Assembly (NCBI GenBank): GCA_039933635.1
Contig: JBDTNQ010000009.1
Span: 5,510-69,509, forward strand
Length of the DNA: 64,000 bases
Source: JBDTNQ01 sp039933635
GTDB lineage: Bacteria; Acidobacteriota; Vicinamibacteria; Vicinamibacterales; SCN-69-37
Reading direction: 5' to 3'
Part shown: piece by piece, positions 1 through 8,357 of the stretch
Numbering within the stretch: the first letter of the stretch is position 1
How the letters are laid out: each line of letters starts with the position of its first letter
Program-made: the position numbers and the translations under genes
Notes under the pieces: model-generated
Told to the model about the DNA's origin: nothing
Seen by the model: the letters and a program-made list of their open reading frames with translations, nothing else
The model's database searches: none

Positions 1-965
1 CTGCGCCGCCGCACGTCGGGGTAGCGGTCCACTGTGCGGATGTGCTGCTGGTTCTGCCGGATGTAGTCGAGCACCAGCCCTTCGCGCAGCGCGAAATCAC
101 AGAGCGTCAAATCTTCGGCGCCGAGTCCCTCGAGCAGGGTGTCGAGCAGCACCGCGCCGGCCGGCGCGAGGTCCGCGCGCTTGGGATCGAGGTCGGGCAG
201 CTTCAGCCGCTGCTGCAGCGACAACGCCGTGAGCCGTTTACGTAACCGATGGAGTGCCCGCGCGCTCACGCGGACATGGCGCAGATCTTCGCCAATCTGC
301 TGGCCGGCCGCCATCCCGCCCAGCGACTGAATCGTGCCGGACGTGCCGATGACGCGATCCACCCGGCGGCGGCTCAGGAGTTGAAGATAGCCGCCGAGTT
401 CCTGACCGATGTGCCGCACCATGCGCCGCTCGTCCCGGCCGGACAGCGGGTCTGACTGCCCGAATCGCTCAGTGAGGCGAATGACGCCAATCTTGAAACT
501 CTTGCCCAGCAGTACGCGCTCCGACGTGCCCAGTGTGATTTCGGTGCTCCCGCCCCCAATGTCGACGACGATGCTCGGGCGCTTCCCGACGTTGATGGCG
601 TAACAGGCCGCCAGGTGGATGAGTCGGGCTTCCTCGGTGCCGGAGATGACACGCACGCGCAGCCCGAGCTCGCGCTGGACGCGACCGACGAAATCCGCGC
701 CGTTTTCGGCTTCACGCACGGCGCTCGTCGCTGCGGCAACAACTTCGTCGACGCTCTGCGCGGCTGCAATACGCAGGAATTTTGATAACGTGAGGACAGC
801 CGCGTCCATGCTGCTGTCAGCCAGGCGCCGGCCGTCGAGACCGCCCATGCCGAGCCGCACCATGTCCTTTTCGCGATCGATGACCTCAAAGGACAAGTCC
901 GGCCGGACGCGGCACACCATCATGTGCAGCGAGTTGGTGCCGATGTCGATGGCCGCGATACGCAT
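1..965 (-). CDS. Ppx/GppA family phosphatase (exopolyphosphatase), partial
   Basis: The minus strand stays open from an ATG at 965 to the window edge, so the C-terminus is missing (about 321 codons visible). The translation begins MRIAAIDIGTNSLHMMVCRV, the phosphate-1 motif of the ASKHA-fold Ppx/GppA family, and later shows VVDIGGGSTEITLG (phosphate-2) and a GTSGTIQSLGGMA segment. Family members hydrolyse terminal phosphates of polyphosphate or guanosine pentaphosphate in the cytoplasm; which substrate is used cannot be told here. The divergent CHAD gene starts only 24 bp away. CHAD domains bind polyphosphate, which favours polyphosphate metabolism. Confidence 0.9.
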   Translation of the reverse strand, partial: MRIAAIDIGTNSLHMMVCRVRPDLSFEVIDREKDMVRLGMGGLDGRRLADSSMDAAVLTLSKFLRIAAAQSVDEVVAAATSAVREAENGADFVGRVQRELGLRVRVISGTEEARLIHLAACYAINVGKRPSIVVDIGGGSTEITLGTSERVLLGKSFKIGVIRLTERFGQSDPLSGRDERRMVRHIGQELGGYLQLLSRRRVDRVIGTSGTIQSLGGMAAGQQIGEDLRHVRVSARALHRLRKRLTALSLQQRLKLPDLDPKRADLAPAGAVLLDTLLEGLGAEDLTLCDFALREGLVLDYIRQNQQHIRTVDRYPDVRRR

Positions 966-989
966 GAAAAGGAACGGAACCGCCGCGTG

Positions 990-1934
990 ATGGCAAATGG
1001 TACCACGCGCGCCGCGACCGCGGTCGCCGATGCCGTCGCCGTGCAGGGCGCGCGGCTGCTCGACGCCTGGCCCGCCGCGCTCGACGGTGACGCAGAAGCT
1101 CTGCGTCGCGTCCGCATCGCCACGCGTCGGCTTCGTGCCATGCTGCCGTTGGTGGCGGAGGCGACCGACGGGGCCGCCACGGGACGTGTCAGACGCGACC
1201 TCAAACGCGTCGGGCGCGCGCTTGGCCCCTCGCGGGAATTGCTCGTCTCGCGCGAGGACCTTGCCCGCGCGGCGCGCGACCACGCGTGGCATGGGGGCGA
1301 CGTCGCCGTGGCCGAGCGCTGGCTCGATCGCCGCATCGCCCGGGCGGATCGCGCGCGTCGACGTAAGCTGCGACGCCTCGAGATCAGGGCACTGGCTGGT
1401 CGGTTGGGGACCGCGACGCTCGCCGCGACGAGTGCGGCCCCCTCCGTGTCCTGGACGCGGCTGGTCGCGGACATGCTGGCGCGACGCACGTCGCGCGCCG
1501 TCGAGGCCCGCGACGCGTGCGGCACGCTCTACGAGCCCGAACATCTGCACGCGCTCCGCATCGCCCTGAAGAAGTTGCGGTACACCGTCGAGCTCGTCGG
1601 CGTCGCCACCGATGCGCGCAGCGGTCCGCTGACCGCCGCCCTCAAGCAGGTTCAGGGACGGTACGGGCAGTTGCACGATCGCCAGGTCCTGCTCGCCGAA
1701 ATGCGAAAGGCCGCCTCGGCCGGCAAGACCAGCACGGCGCCATCGTGCGCCAGGCTGGTGGACGACCTCGAGGCCGATTGCCGGCGCTGGCATGGCGATG
1801 CGATGACCGCCATCTCTGAAGTTGATGACTGTGTCGCCGGAGCGACGTGGTTGTCACGCGTGCTCGTGACGCCGCGCCACGCGCCCGCTCGCGCGCGCCT
1901 CGCGGCTCCCGCGCGCCGACGTCGCACGGGTTGA
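990..1934 (+). CDS. CHAD domain protein
   Basis: A 314-residue protein rich in Arg, Lys and His. It has the two half-repeats of the CHAD (conserved histidine alpha-helical) domain, seen as LRRVRIATRRLRAMLPL near residue 40 and LHALRIALKKLRYTVELVG near residue 190. CHAD proteins bind inorganic polyphosphate through these basic helices. I chose the ATG at 990; a GTG at 987 and an in-frame GTG at 924 (inside the divergent gene) are alternatives. The stop lies 4 nt before sixA, so the two are probably co-transcribed. The divergent Ppx-type gene supports a polyphosphate role. No catalytic residues are recognised. Confidence 0.85.
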   Translation: MANGTTRAATAVADAVAVQGARLLDAWPAALDGDAEALRRVRIATRRLRAMLPLVAEATDGAATGRVRRDLKRVGRALGPSRELLVSREDLARAARDHAWHGGDVAVAERWLDRRIARADRARRRKLRRLEIRALAGRLGTATLAATSAAPSVSWTRLVADMLARRTSRAVEARDACGTLYEPEHLHALRIALKKLRYTVELVGVATDARSGPLTAALKQVQGRYGQLHDRQVLLAEMRKAASAGKTSTAPSCARLVDDLEADCRRWHGDAMTAISEVDDCVAGATWLSRVLVTPRHAPARARLAAPARRRRTG

Positions 1935-1938
1935 GGCG

Positions 1939-2442
1939 ATGGCGGCCTCCCCTCGTCGCCTTTATTTGATTCGTCACGCGATTGCCGCCGAGCGCGGCCC
2001 CGATTGGCCCGACGATGGTCAGCGCCCGTTGACCAAGCGCGGCGCGCAACGCATGGCGCAGGTCATGAATGGGTTCGCGCGGCTCGGCGAGTCGATCGAC
2101 CTCATCCTGACGAGCCCGCTCACCCGCGCCGTCCAAACCGCGGCGATCGTCGCCGATGCTCTCGGCCGCCGCCCGCCGGTGCGCGTGCTTCCGGCCCTTG
2201 CGCCTGGCTTTGAGACATCGCGCGCGGCCGCCGCGATGGCCACCGCCGCACGCACCGCGCACCACGTCGCGCTTGTGGGCCACGAACCCGATTTGGGACA
2301 GCTCGCCGCGTGGCTCATCGGGGCGCGAGAGCCGCTGCCGTTCAAGAAGGGCGGCATCTGCCGGATCGATGCGACGCGGTGGCCGCCAGGCCAGAGCAAC
2401 CAACTCGTGTGGTTGGCGACGCCGAAGATGCTGAGGCGCTAA
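1939..2442 (+). CDS. sixA: Phosphohistidine phosphatase SixA
   Basis: A 167-residue histidine phosphatase of the SixA branch. The catalytic RHA motif is at residues 12-14 (LYLIRHAIAAERG) and the second conserved histidine is in VALVGHEPDLGQL. SixA removes phosphate from phosphohistidine, for example on HPt domains and PTS proteins. The length fits the family (about 150-170 residues). It sits 4 nt after the CHAD gene, a common pairing. The last 4 nt overlap the 3' end of the convergent glgC. Confidence 0.88.
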   Translation: MAASPRRLYLIRHAIAAERGPDWPDDGQRPLTKRGAQRMAQVMNGFARLGESIDLILTSPLTRAVQTAAIVADALGRRPPVRVLPALAPGFETSRAAAAMATAARTAHHVALVGHEPDLGQLAAWLIGAREPLPFKKGGICRIDATRWPPGQSNQLVWLATPKMLRR

Positions 2443-3692
2443 ACGACCGTGCCCGGCTTCACAATGCCGTTCTTCGGCACGACGATGAGGCCGCTCCGGA
2501 TGAAGTAGCCGTCGCCATCGAAGTCCTGGAGTCCTTTTTCGTTCGTCAGACGCGCGCCCGCACCGATCCGGGCGTTCTTGTCCACGATCACGCGATCGAG
2601 CACGACGTTCGGGCCCACGCCGAGCGGCATGTCGCCGAACTGGTCGTCGTAATAGTCCGCGCCGAGGAGCACCGAACGCGAGACCTTCGCGCCCGGGTGT
2701 ACCGCCGTGCGAACCCCGACGACACTGTTCGAGATTTCGCAGCTGTCGAGGTACGCGCCCTCGGCGACGAGCGCTTCGTCGATGCGGCAGTCGTGGAGCC
2801 GCGCGGCCGGCAGGAAGCGCGGCCGCGTGTAGATCGGCCGGCTCTCGTGGAAGAAGCTGAACGGCGAGTCGCGATGCGTCAGCATCAGGTTCACGTCATA
2901 GAACGACTCCACCGTGCCGACGTCCGCCCAGTAGCCCCGATAGAGATAGGCATGCACACGATGCGTGTTGATGGCGCCGGGAATGATCTCGCGCCCGAAG
3001 TCCACGCCCTTCGTGCTCGCGAGCACGTCGTACAACACCTCGCGTGAGAACACGTAGATGCCCATCGACGCCAGAAACGGCTTGTCCGCGGACAGCAGTC
3101 CGGCGGGGGAGTGCGCCGGGGCGCTACTTCGCATCTCGGCCAGGCGCTCCGGGGTCGGCCGCTGCTCGAAGCCCACAATCTGGCCGCTCACGTCGAAGCT
3201 GAAGATCCCCATGTCGGTGCCGAGTTCAGGCGATACCGGCTGGGCGGCGATGGTGATGTCCGCGTCGCGTTCGATGTGCGCTTCGATCAGCTCCGCGAAG
3301 TCCATGCGGTAGACGTGATCGCCGGCGAGCACCAGGTAGTACTCCGCGTCCATGTCCTTGAAATGGCGTTCCGCCTGACGCACGGCGTCGGCTGTGCCCT
3401 GAAACCAGTTCTCGCCCTCTGGGGTCTGTTCGGCGGCGAGCACTTCCACGAAGCCGCCCGAGAAGACGTCCATGCGGTACGTCTGCGCGATGTGCCGGTT
3501 GAGCGAGGCGGAGTTGAACTGCGTCAGGACGTAGATGCGTTCGAGGCCGGCATGCAGGCAGTTACTGATCGGGATGTCGATCAGGCGCCACTTGCCGCCG
3601 ATCGGCACGGCCGGCTTCGATCGCTGCTGCGTGAGGGGAAACAGACGGCTGCCCCGGCCGCCACCAAGGATGATCGTCAGAACATCGGTCAC
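2439..3692 (-). CDS. glgC: Glucose-1-phosphate adenylyltransferase
   Basis: A 417-residue ADP-glucose pyrophosphorylase that makes ADP-glucose from ATP and glucose-1-phosphate, the committed step of bacterial glycogen synthesis. The N-terminal nucleotidyltransferase loop GGGRGSRLFPLT is at residues 10-21. KPAVPIGGKWRLIDIPISN follows at about residue 26, and WFQGTADAVRQAE near residue 96 is the GlgC signature. The C-terminal third is the left-handed beta-helix domain with GlgC-type segments. Length matches the family (about 400-430). No other glg gene is nearby. It converges on sixA with a 4-nt overlap. Confidence 0.95.
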   Translation of the reverse strand: MTDVLTIILGGGRGSRLFPLTQQRSKPAVPIGGKWRLIDIPISNCLHAGLERIYVLTQFNSASLNRHIAQTYRMDVFSGGFVEVLAAEQTPEGENWFQGTADAVRQAERHFKDMDAEYYLVLAGDHVYRMDFAELIEAHIERDADITIAAQPVSPELGTDMGIFSFDVSGQIVGFEQRPTPERLAEMRSSAPAHSPAGLLSADKPFLASMGIYVFSREVLYDVLASTKGVDFGREIIPGAINTHRVHAYLYRGYWADVGTVESFYDVNLMLTHRDSPFSFFHESRPIYTRPRFLPAARLHDCRIDEALVAEGAYLDSCEISNSVVGVRTAVHPGAKVSRSVLLGADYYDDQFGDMPLGVGPNVVLDRVIVDKNARIGAGARLTNEKGLQDFDGDGYFIRSGLIVVPKNGIVKPGTVV

Positions 3693-3801
3693 GCCGCCAT
3701 TCTACTGCGGCCGTGCCAATCGACCCGCCACGGCCCTCGAGTGCACCACGATGCAGCAATGATCGAAATCGCGCACTCTGCAAGTGGCACCGAACAGGGC
3801 A

Positions 3802-3819
3802 GTTGTGAGATGTCACAAC
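3802..3819. promoter_or_regulatory. Perfect 18-bp inverted repeat (possible operator)
   Basis: GTTGTGA-GATG-TCACAAC, two perfect 7-bp arms with a 4-bp spacer, lies between the divergent glgC (start 3692) and a small gene (start 3898). The half-site TGTGA resembles CRP-type sites, but the spacer is 2 bp shorter than the CRP consensus (TGTGA-N6-TCACA). A dimeric regulator is likely; its identity is unknown. Confidence 0.5.
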
Positions 3820-3897
3820 AAGTTTACACGCGGCCGACCTCCGGGGATGTATGTACAAGACGCGCATTGAAGTGAAGCGAGGCGGGGAGGAAGACAT

Positions 3898-4098
3898 ATG
3901 GTTACGCTCGAACAGGTTCAGGACGGTCGCACCAAACGGGTCATCGTCACACGCGGCGTGGTGGGGTGGGACGTGCGCGAAGAGCACGACAGCCGTGTCG
4001 TGCGGCAGACGACCTATCAGGATTGGCACCGCGTCGAGCGCGCGATGCAGGCGTTCGAACTGCAGGGCGCCGCAGCCGGTCACTCCACGAAGCGATAG
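3898..4098 (+). CDS. Small hypothetical protein (66 aa)
   Basis: A short ORF starting at ATG 3898 with a strong ribosome-binding site (GGGGAGGAAG about 8 nt upstream). The product is soluble, charged and rich in Val, Arg and Gln, with a core VIVTRGVVGWDVREEHDSR and a predicted helix near YQDWHRVERAMQAFELQ. There is no signal peptide or membrane segment. The 3' end overlaps the convergent response-regulator gene by 19 nt. I do not recognise the family. The good RBS and the upstream palindrome make it more credible than a chance ORF. Confidence 0.55.
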   Translation: MVTLEQVQDGRTKRVIVTRGVVGWDVREEHDSRVVRQTTYQDWHRVERAMQAFELQGAAAGHSTKR

Positions 4099-4781
4099 CC
4101 CAGCCCGACGACGGTTTCAATCTGATCACCGGCCGGCCCGAGCTTCGAACGGAGCCGGCCGACGTGCACATCGACCGATCGCGTTTCGATCGACTGGTCG
4201 TAGCCCCAGACACGCTCGAGCAAACGATCCCGCGACAGGACGCGGTTCCGGTTCTCCACGAGGCACCGGAGCAGGTCGAACTCGCGCCGCGTGAGCCGCA
4301 CCGGCGCGCCATCCACCGTGACAATCACCGCGTCGAAGTCGGCCGCCAGGTGACGGCCTTTGTAGATGGCCACGTTCGGATGGCGTTCGCCCGCGCGTCG
4401 CCGCAACACCGCTCGTACGCGCGCGGCCAGCTCGCGCAGGCTGAAGGGCTTGGTGATGTAGTCGTCCGCGCCCAGATCGAGGCCCGCCACGCGGTCGGTC
4501 TCGCCCGTTCGGGCCGTCAACATGATGATCGGCAGATTCGCCGTCGTCGGCCGCGCCCGTAGCAGCCGGCAGATCTCCGTGCCGTCGATGGCGGGGAGGT
4601 TGAGGTCGAGGATCAGCAGGTCCGGGGGGGCGTCCTTCACGGCCTGCAGCGCGGCGTCGCCGGTCGTGACGATGTCCACGCTGGCATCGCCAGTGCGCTC
4701 CAGGGCGTGTTTGATGAGGGTGGCAATGTCCGGTTCGTCATCGACAACGAGGATGCGCGGGGTGGCAGTGGCTGAAGTCAC
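4080..4781 (-). CDS. OmpR/PhoB-type response regulator (orphan)
   Basis: 233 residues with a receiver domain followed by a winged-helix DNA-binding domain. The acidic pocket is Asp14/Asp15, the phosphoacceptor is Asp59 (LLILDLNLP), the switch Thr lies in IIMLTARTGE, and Lys is in ITKPFSLREL. The C-terminal domain ends in the typical VDVHVGRLRSKLG and VGLGYRFVE. No histidine kinase lies beside it, so it is an orphan within this window. It is transcribed away from the PhoU-like/Pit operon, with Pho-box-like direct repeats between them. Control of phosphate uptake is therefore plausible but inferred. Confidence 0.9.
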   Translation of the reverse strand: MTSATATPRILVVDDEPDIATLIKHALERTGDASVDIVTTGDAALQAVKDAPPDLLILDLNLPAIDGTEICRLLRARPTTANLPIIMLTARTGETDRVAGLDLGADDYITKPFSLRELAARVRAVLRRRAGERHPNVAIYKGRHLAADFDAVIVTVDGAPVRLTRREFDLLRCLVENRNRVLSRDRLLERVWGYDQSIETRSVDVHVGRLRSKLGPAGDQIETVVGLGYRFVE

Positions 4782-4824
4782 CCCTCGACGATAGGGCCAC
4801 GACGTTTCCCGGCCGTGACGCTGT

Positions 4825-4842
4825 CGTTAAATGCCCGTTACG
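4825..4842 (+). promoter_or_regulatory. Pho-box-like direct repeat 1
   Basis: CGTTAAA-TGCC-CGTTACG: two 7-bp direct repeats separated by 4 bp, so an 11-bp period, which is the geometry bound by PhoB-family regulators. It lies 44 bp upstream of the divergent response-regulator start, where it could mediate autoregulation. The function is inferred from geometry alone. Confidence 0.45.
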
Positions 4843-4925
4843 CTTGACACCAGCCGCACTCCGGTGCTGAAGACGCGGGACTCCGTACACGTCCTGCCTG
4901 ACGTACCCGGCTCACCCGCCGTATC

Positions 4926-4943
4926 CGTTACACTGACGTTACA
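4926..4943 (+). promoter_or_regulatory. Pho-box-like direct repeat 2
   Basis: CGTTACA-CTGA-CGTTACA, two identical 7-bp repeats with 11-bp period, 35 bp before the GTG of the PhoU-like gene. A possible -10 hexamer TACAAT (4940-4945) overlaps the second repeat. If this -10 is real, the bound regulator would sit unusually close to it, so activation versus repression is undecided. Confidence 0.5.
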
Positions 4944-4977
4944 ATCTTCCCGACCGACTGAGACGAGAGGGCCCCCT

Positions 4978-5598
4978 GTGTTTGGCATCCGGCTGTTTCC
5001 CAAAGACGAGCAGTTCTTCGATTTGTTCAACAAGATGGCGGACGAGATCAGGCTCGCCGCAGGCCTGCTCGAGCAGTTGCTGGCCACCGATCCGCCGGAC
5101 GTCACCAAGGTGGACCCAATCAAGGACGCCGAACACCGCTGCGACGCGCTGACCCATGACACGATCCAGCGGTTGCACCGGACGTTCGTCACGCCCTTCG
5201 ACCGCGAGGACCTCTACGCGCTCGCGACGAGTCTCGACGACGTGATGGACGCCATCGATCACGCTGCGCAGCTCGTGCGTCTCTACAACATCGAGAAGGT
5301 CCGCCCGGGCGCGCGGGAACTGGCGCACACGGTCACCGCATCCGCCGATCGTCTGCACGCGGCGCTCGGCGCCCTCGCGTCGAAGAAGCCCGTCCATCCG
5401 CATGCCGTGGAGATCAACCGTCTCGAGAACGAAGCCGATCGCGTGTATCAGGAAGCCGTACGCGGGCTCTTCGACGGCGAGAAGGATCCGATCATGATCA
5501 TCAAGTGGAAGGAGTTCTACGACATGCTCGAAGTGATCACGGACTGCTGTGAGGACGTGGCGAACGTCATCGAAGGCGTCGTGGTCAAACACGGGTAG
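4978..5598 (+). CDS. PhoU-like DUF47 protein, Pit accessory
   Basis: I chose GTG 4978, preceded by GAGAGG at 4965-4970. The product is then 206 residues beginning VFGIRLFPKDEQFFDLF, the normal N-terminus of the DUF47 (TIGR00153) family. An upstream ATG at 4831 would add 49 unrelated residues and run through the Pho-box-like repeats. The protein is all-helical, PhoU-like, with metal-binding-type segments EDLYALATSLDDVMDAIDH and NEADRVYQEAV. Such proteins are encoded beside Pit permeases and are thought to modulate them. The stop is 9 nt before pit, which indicates an operon. Confidence 0.88.
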   Translation: MFGIRLFPKDEQFFDLFNKMADEIRLAAGLLEQLLATDPPDVTKVDPIKDAEHRCDALTHDTIQRLHRTFVTPFDREDLYALATSLDDVMDAIDHAAQLVRLYNIEKVRPGARELAHTVTASADRLHAALGALASKKPVHPHAVEINRLENEADRVYQEAVRGLFDGEKDPIMIIKWKEFYDMLEVITDCCEDVANVIEGVVVKHG

Positions 5599-5607
5599 GG
5601 GCTGCCA

Positions 5608-6618
5608 GTGACGCTCCCGTTCCCCCTCGTCAGCGCGATTGGTCTCATCATCTGTGTCGCGCTGATCTTCGATTACATCAACGGCTTCCACGACGCCGCC
5701 AACTCGATTGCGACCGTCGTGTCGACACGCGTGTTGTCGCCGGGCCTCGCGGTGATCTGGGCGGCGTTCTTCAACTTTGCCGCCGCGGCCGTCGTCGGCA
5801 CCGCCGTCGCGAACACGGTGGGCAAGGGGATGGTGGACCTCTCGGTCGTCACCAATTCCGTCATTCTGGCGGGGCTGATCGGCGCGATCACGTGGAACCT
5901 CATCACGTGGTATTTCGCGCTGCCGACCAGTTCGTCACACGCGCTGTTCGGCGGCTATGCGGGCGCCGCCGTGGCCAAGGCGGGCTTCGCGGCGGTGATC
6001 ATTTCGGGCTGGACCAAGACGCTCGTCTTCATCGTCCTCGCGCCGCTCATTGGTCTGGTGGTCGGCCTGTCGCTCATGCTCGCCATCCTCTGGCTGTTCC
6101 ACGACACCCCGCCCTCGCGCGTGGATGGGTGGTTCAGGAAACTGCAGCTGCTGTCAGCCGCGGCGTACAGCCTGATGCACGGCGCCAATGACGCGCAGAA
6201 GACGATGGGCATCATCACGGGCGCGCTGTTTACCGGCGGATACATTGCCACCTTTCACGTGCCGTTCTGGGTCGAGTTCCTCTCGTACTCCGCGATCAGC
6301 CTCGGCACGTTGAGTGGCGGCTGGCGGATCATCAAGACGATGGGATCGAAGATCACCAAGCTCACGCCCGTGGGTGGCTTCGCCGCGGAAACCGGCGCGG
6401 CGGTGGCGATTTTCATCGCGACACACATGGGCGTCGGGATCAGCACCACGCACACCATCACCGGCGCCATCGTCGGCGTTGGCGCCACGCGCCGGCTGAG
6501 CGCCGTTCGGTGGGGTGTGGCCGGTCAGATCGTGTGGGCGTGGATTCTCACGATTCCCGCATCCGCCACGATCGGCGCCGTGTCGTACCTGATCGTGCGC
6601 TACGCGCGGCTGGACTAG
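5608..6618 (+). CDS. pit: Pit-family inorganic phosphate permease
   Basis: 336 residues with about nine or ten membrane segments, starting at GTG 5608. It has the duplicated Pit signatures: FDYINGFHDAANSIATVVSTRVL near the N-terminus and SLMHGANDAQKTMGII in the second half. Pit proteins import phosphate, as metal-phosphate, using the proton gradient. It follows the PhoU-like gene by 9 nt. The 3' end overlaps the convergent phoR gene by 4 nt. The short length fits the bacterial DUF47-linked Pit subgroup rather than the 500-residue E. coli PitA. Confidence 0.93.
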   Translation: MTLPFPLVSAIGLIICVALIFDYINGFHDAANSIATVVSTRVLSPGLAVIWAAFFNFAAAAVVGTAVANTVGKGMVDLSVVTNSVILAGLIGAITWNLITWYFALPTSSSHALFGGYAGAAVAKAGFAAVIISGWTKTLVFIVLAPLIGLVVGLSLMLAILWLFHDTPPSRVDGWFRKLQLLSAAAYSLMHGANDAQKTMGIITGALFTGGYIATFHVPFWVEFLSYSAISLGTLSGGWRIIKTMGSKITKLTPVGGFAAETGAAVAIFIATHMGVGISTTHTITGAIVGVGATRRLSAVRWGVAGQIVWAWILTIPASATIGAVSYLIVRYARLD

Positions 6619-8357
6619 TCGGCCTTCAGCATCACCGTCACGATGGCGCCACCGGCGTCGCGGTTGCGGGCGCTGACGGTGCCGCCGTGGAGTTCGATCA
6701 GATGTTTCACGATGGACAGTCCGAGGCCCGTGCCGCCCGGGTCGCGTGACCGCGATCGGTCGACGCGATAGAAGCGTTCGAAGATCCGTCCGAGATCGGC
6801 CTCCGGAATGCCGGGGCCTCGATCGGCCACGCTCAGCTCGACGTACGGACCGATGCGGCGGCTTGCGATTTCGATGACGCCGCCTTCGGCACTGTAGTTC
6901 GACGCGTTTTCCACGAGGTTGCGGAGCGCGTCCTGCAGTTTGGCGGGGTCGCCAGGCACGCTGCCGGCATTGCCGTCCACGTTGACGTCCAGGCGCTGAT
7001 GTTTCGCGTCGAGTATGCCCTGCAGATCGCGTGACACCGCCGTCACGAGGCCCGTCACGGCCACCGGCGCCCGTTCGAGCGTTTCCTGGCCGGCGTCGAG
7101 GCGCGCGAGCCGGAGCAGGTCGCGCACCAGGCGCTCCATCCGCAGCGCGTGGCGCGCAATCACCTCGAGGAACTCGCGCGACGCTGGCTCCTCGGCGGGC
7201 GCGTCGAGCAGCGCCTCCACATAGCCCCGAATCGCCGTCAGCGGCGTGCGGAGCTCGTGAGAGACATTGGCCACGAAATCGCGCCGCACCTGGTCGGCGT
7301 GGCGGAGGTCCGTGATGTCATGCAGCACGAGCACGGCGCCGCCCCCGCGCTCGGTGGCGACCGGCATGACGTTGGCCATGACGCGGCGTTTGGGTTCGCG
7401 ATCGAGCTCGACTTCGACCGCGGCCGTGGGACGGTTGGCCAGCGTCGCGGCGACGACCGAGGCGATGTCCGGTTGTCTCACGACCTCGAGGTAATGCGCG
7501 TTCACGGCCGAGTCGGGCAGGCGCAGCATCGACCGTACCGCGGGATTGGTCAGCAGCAGATGTCCGTTGGCGTCGATCAGGACCACGCCCTCGACCATGC
7601 CGCTGAGAATCGCATCCGTGTGGGCGCGCTCCCGCGCCATCTCCGCAATCTGCGCGCCCAGTTGCCGCGCGGTCTGATCGAGCACGTTCGCCACGGTGCC
7701 GATCTCGTCCTGGCCGTGATCGCGAGCGGGACGGCCGAATTCGCCGCGCTCGTAACGCCGCGCCGTGTCCGCCACGATCCGCAACCGCCGGTTGAGCAGG
7801 ACAGACGTGACCCACGTCGCCAGGACCGCGACGCCCAGCCCCGCCACCAGCCCGACAAGGGCCAGGCCGCGCACTTCGTTGACGCGACGGTTGACGGCCG
7901 TCAGCGGCAGGGCCACGCGGACAAATGCCACCGGGCCTGTCGCGACATGAACCGCCGCGTACATCGTCTCGACTCCGGTCGAGTGGCTCAATCGCGCGAA
8001 CGTGCCGACGCCGACGTGCCGCGCCGCCACGATTTCCTCGCGGGTCAGATGGTTTTCGAGGGTTGGCAGATCGGTGCGCGTGATTTCCGAGTCGCCGACG
8101 ACCGCGCCATCGGCGGCAATCAGCGTCACGCGCGCGTCCAGCAGCCGTCCGAGCGCATCGGCTTCGGCGTCCGGATCGGCCAGATCGGGCTGCTGAGCCA
8201 GCAGATAGCCCGCAAGCCGGGCTTCGCTGACGAGTCCCGTCCGGATGTCGTCGCGAAAGTAGGTTCGCAGCGACCGCTCCACGAGCATCGTGGAGACCGT
8301 CAGCGCGAGCGCCGATGCCACGAGGACGGCGAGAAACGTTCGTGTGCGAAACGTCAC
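6615..8357 (-). CDS. phoR: Sensor histidine kinase, PhoR-like
   Basis: 580 residues starting at GTG 8357, which overlaps the phoB stop as GTGA. In order: one N-terminal membrane helix (about 8-28), an extracytoplasmic region, a second helix (about 160-185), a HAMP segment, a PAS domain (AILSGMVEGVVLIDANG), HisKA with phosphoacceptor His367 in VSHELRTPLTAIRGY, and an HATPase_c domain with LVENASNY, DRGPGIPE and GTGLGLSIVKHL. This is the PhoR layout. Together with the overlapping phoB it forms a two-component system. Phosphate sensing is inferred from layout and neighbourhood. Confidence 0.88.
   Translation of the reverse strand: MTFRTRTFLAVLVASALALTVSTMLVERSLRTYFRDDIRTGLVSEARLAGYLLAQQPDLADPDAEADALGRLLDARVTLIAADGAVVGDSEITRTDLPTLENHLTREEIVAARHVGVGTFARLSHSTGVETMYAAVHVATGPVAFVRVALPLTAVNRRVNEVRGLALVGLVAGLGVAVLATWVTSVLLNRRLRIVADTARRYERGEFGRPARDHGQDEIGTVANVLDQTARQLGAQIAEMARERAHTDAILSGMVEGVVLIDANGHLLLTNPAVRSMLRLPDSAVNAHYLEVVRQPDIASVVAATLANRPTAAVEVELDREPKRRVMANVMPVATERGGGAVLVLHDITDLRHADQVRRDFVANVSHELRTPLTAIRGYVEALLDAPAEEPASREFLEVIARHALRMERLVRDLLRLARLDAGQETLERAPVAVTGLVTAVSRDLQGILDAKHQRLDVNVDGNAGSVPGDPAKLQDALRNLVENASNYSAEGGVIEIASRRIGPYVELSVADRGPGIPEADLGRIFERFYRVDRSRSRDPGGTGLGLSIVKHLIELHGGTVSARNRDAGGAIVTVMLKAD

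Noticed and set aside
924..989. Upstream GTG start for the CHAD gene
   Set aside because: It would place the start inside the divergent Ppx-type gene and adds an Arg/Glu-rich tail not expected in the family; ATG 990 gives a normal N-terminus.
4831..4977. Upstream ATG for the PhoU-like gene
   Set aside because: The added 49 residues translate the promoter repeats; GTG 4978 has an RBS and gives the usual family start.
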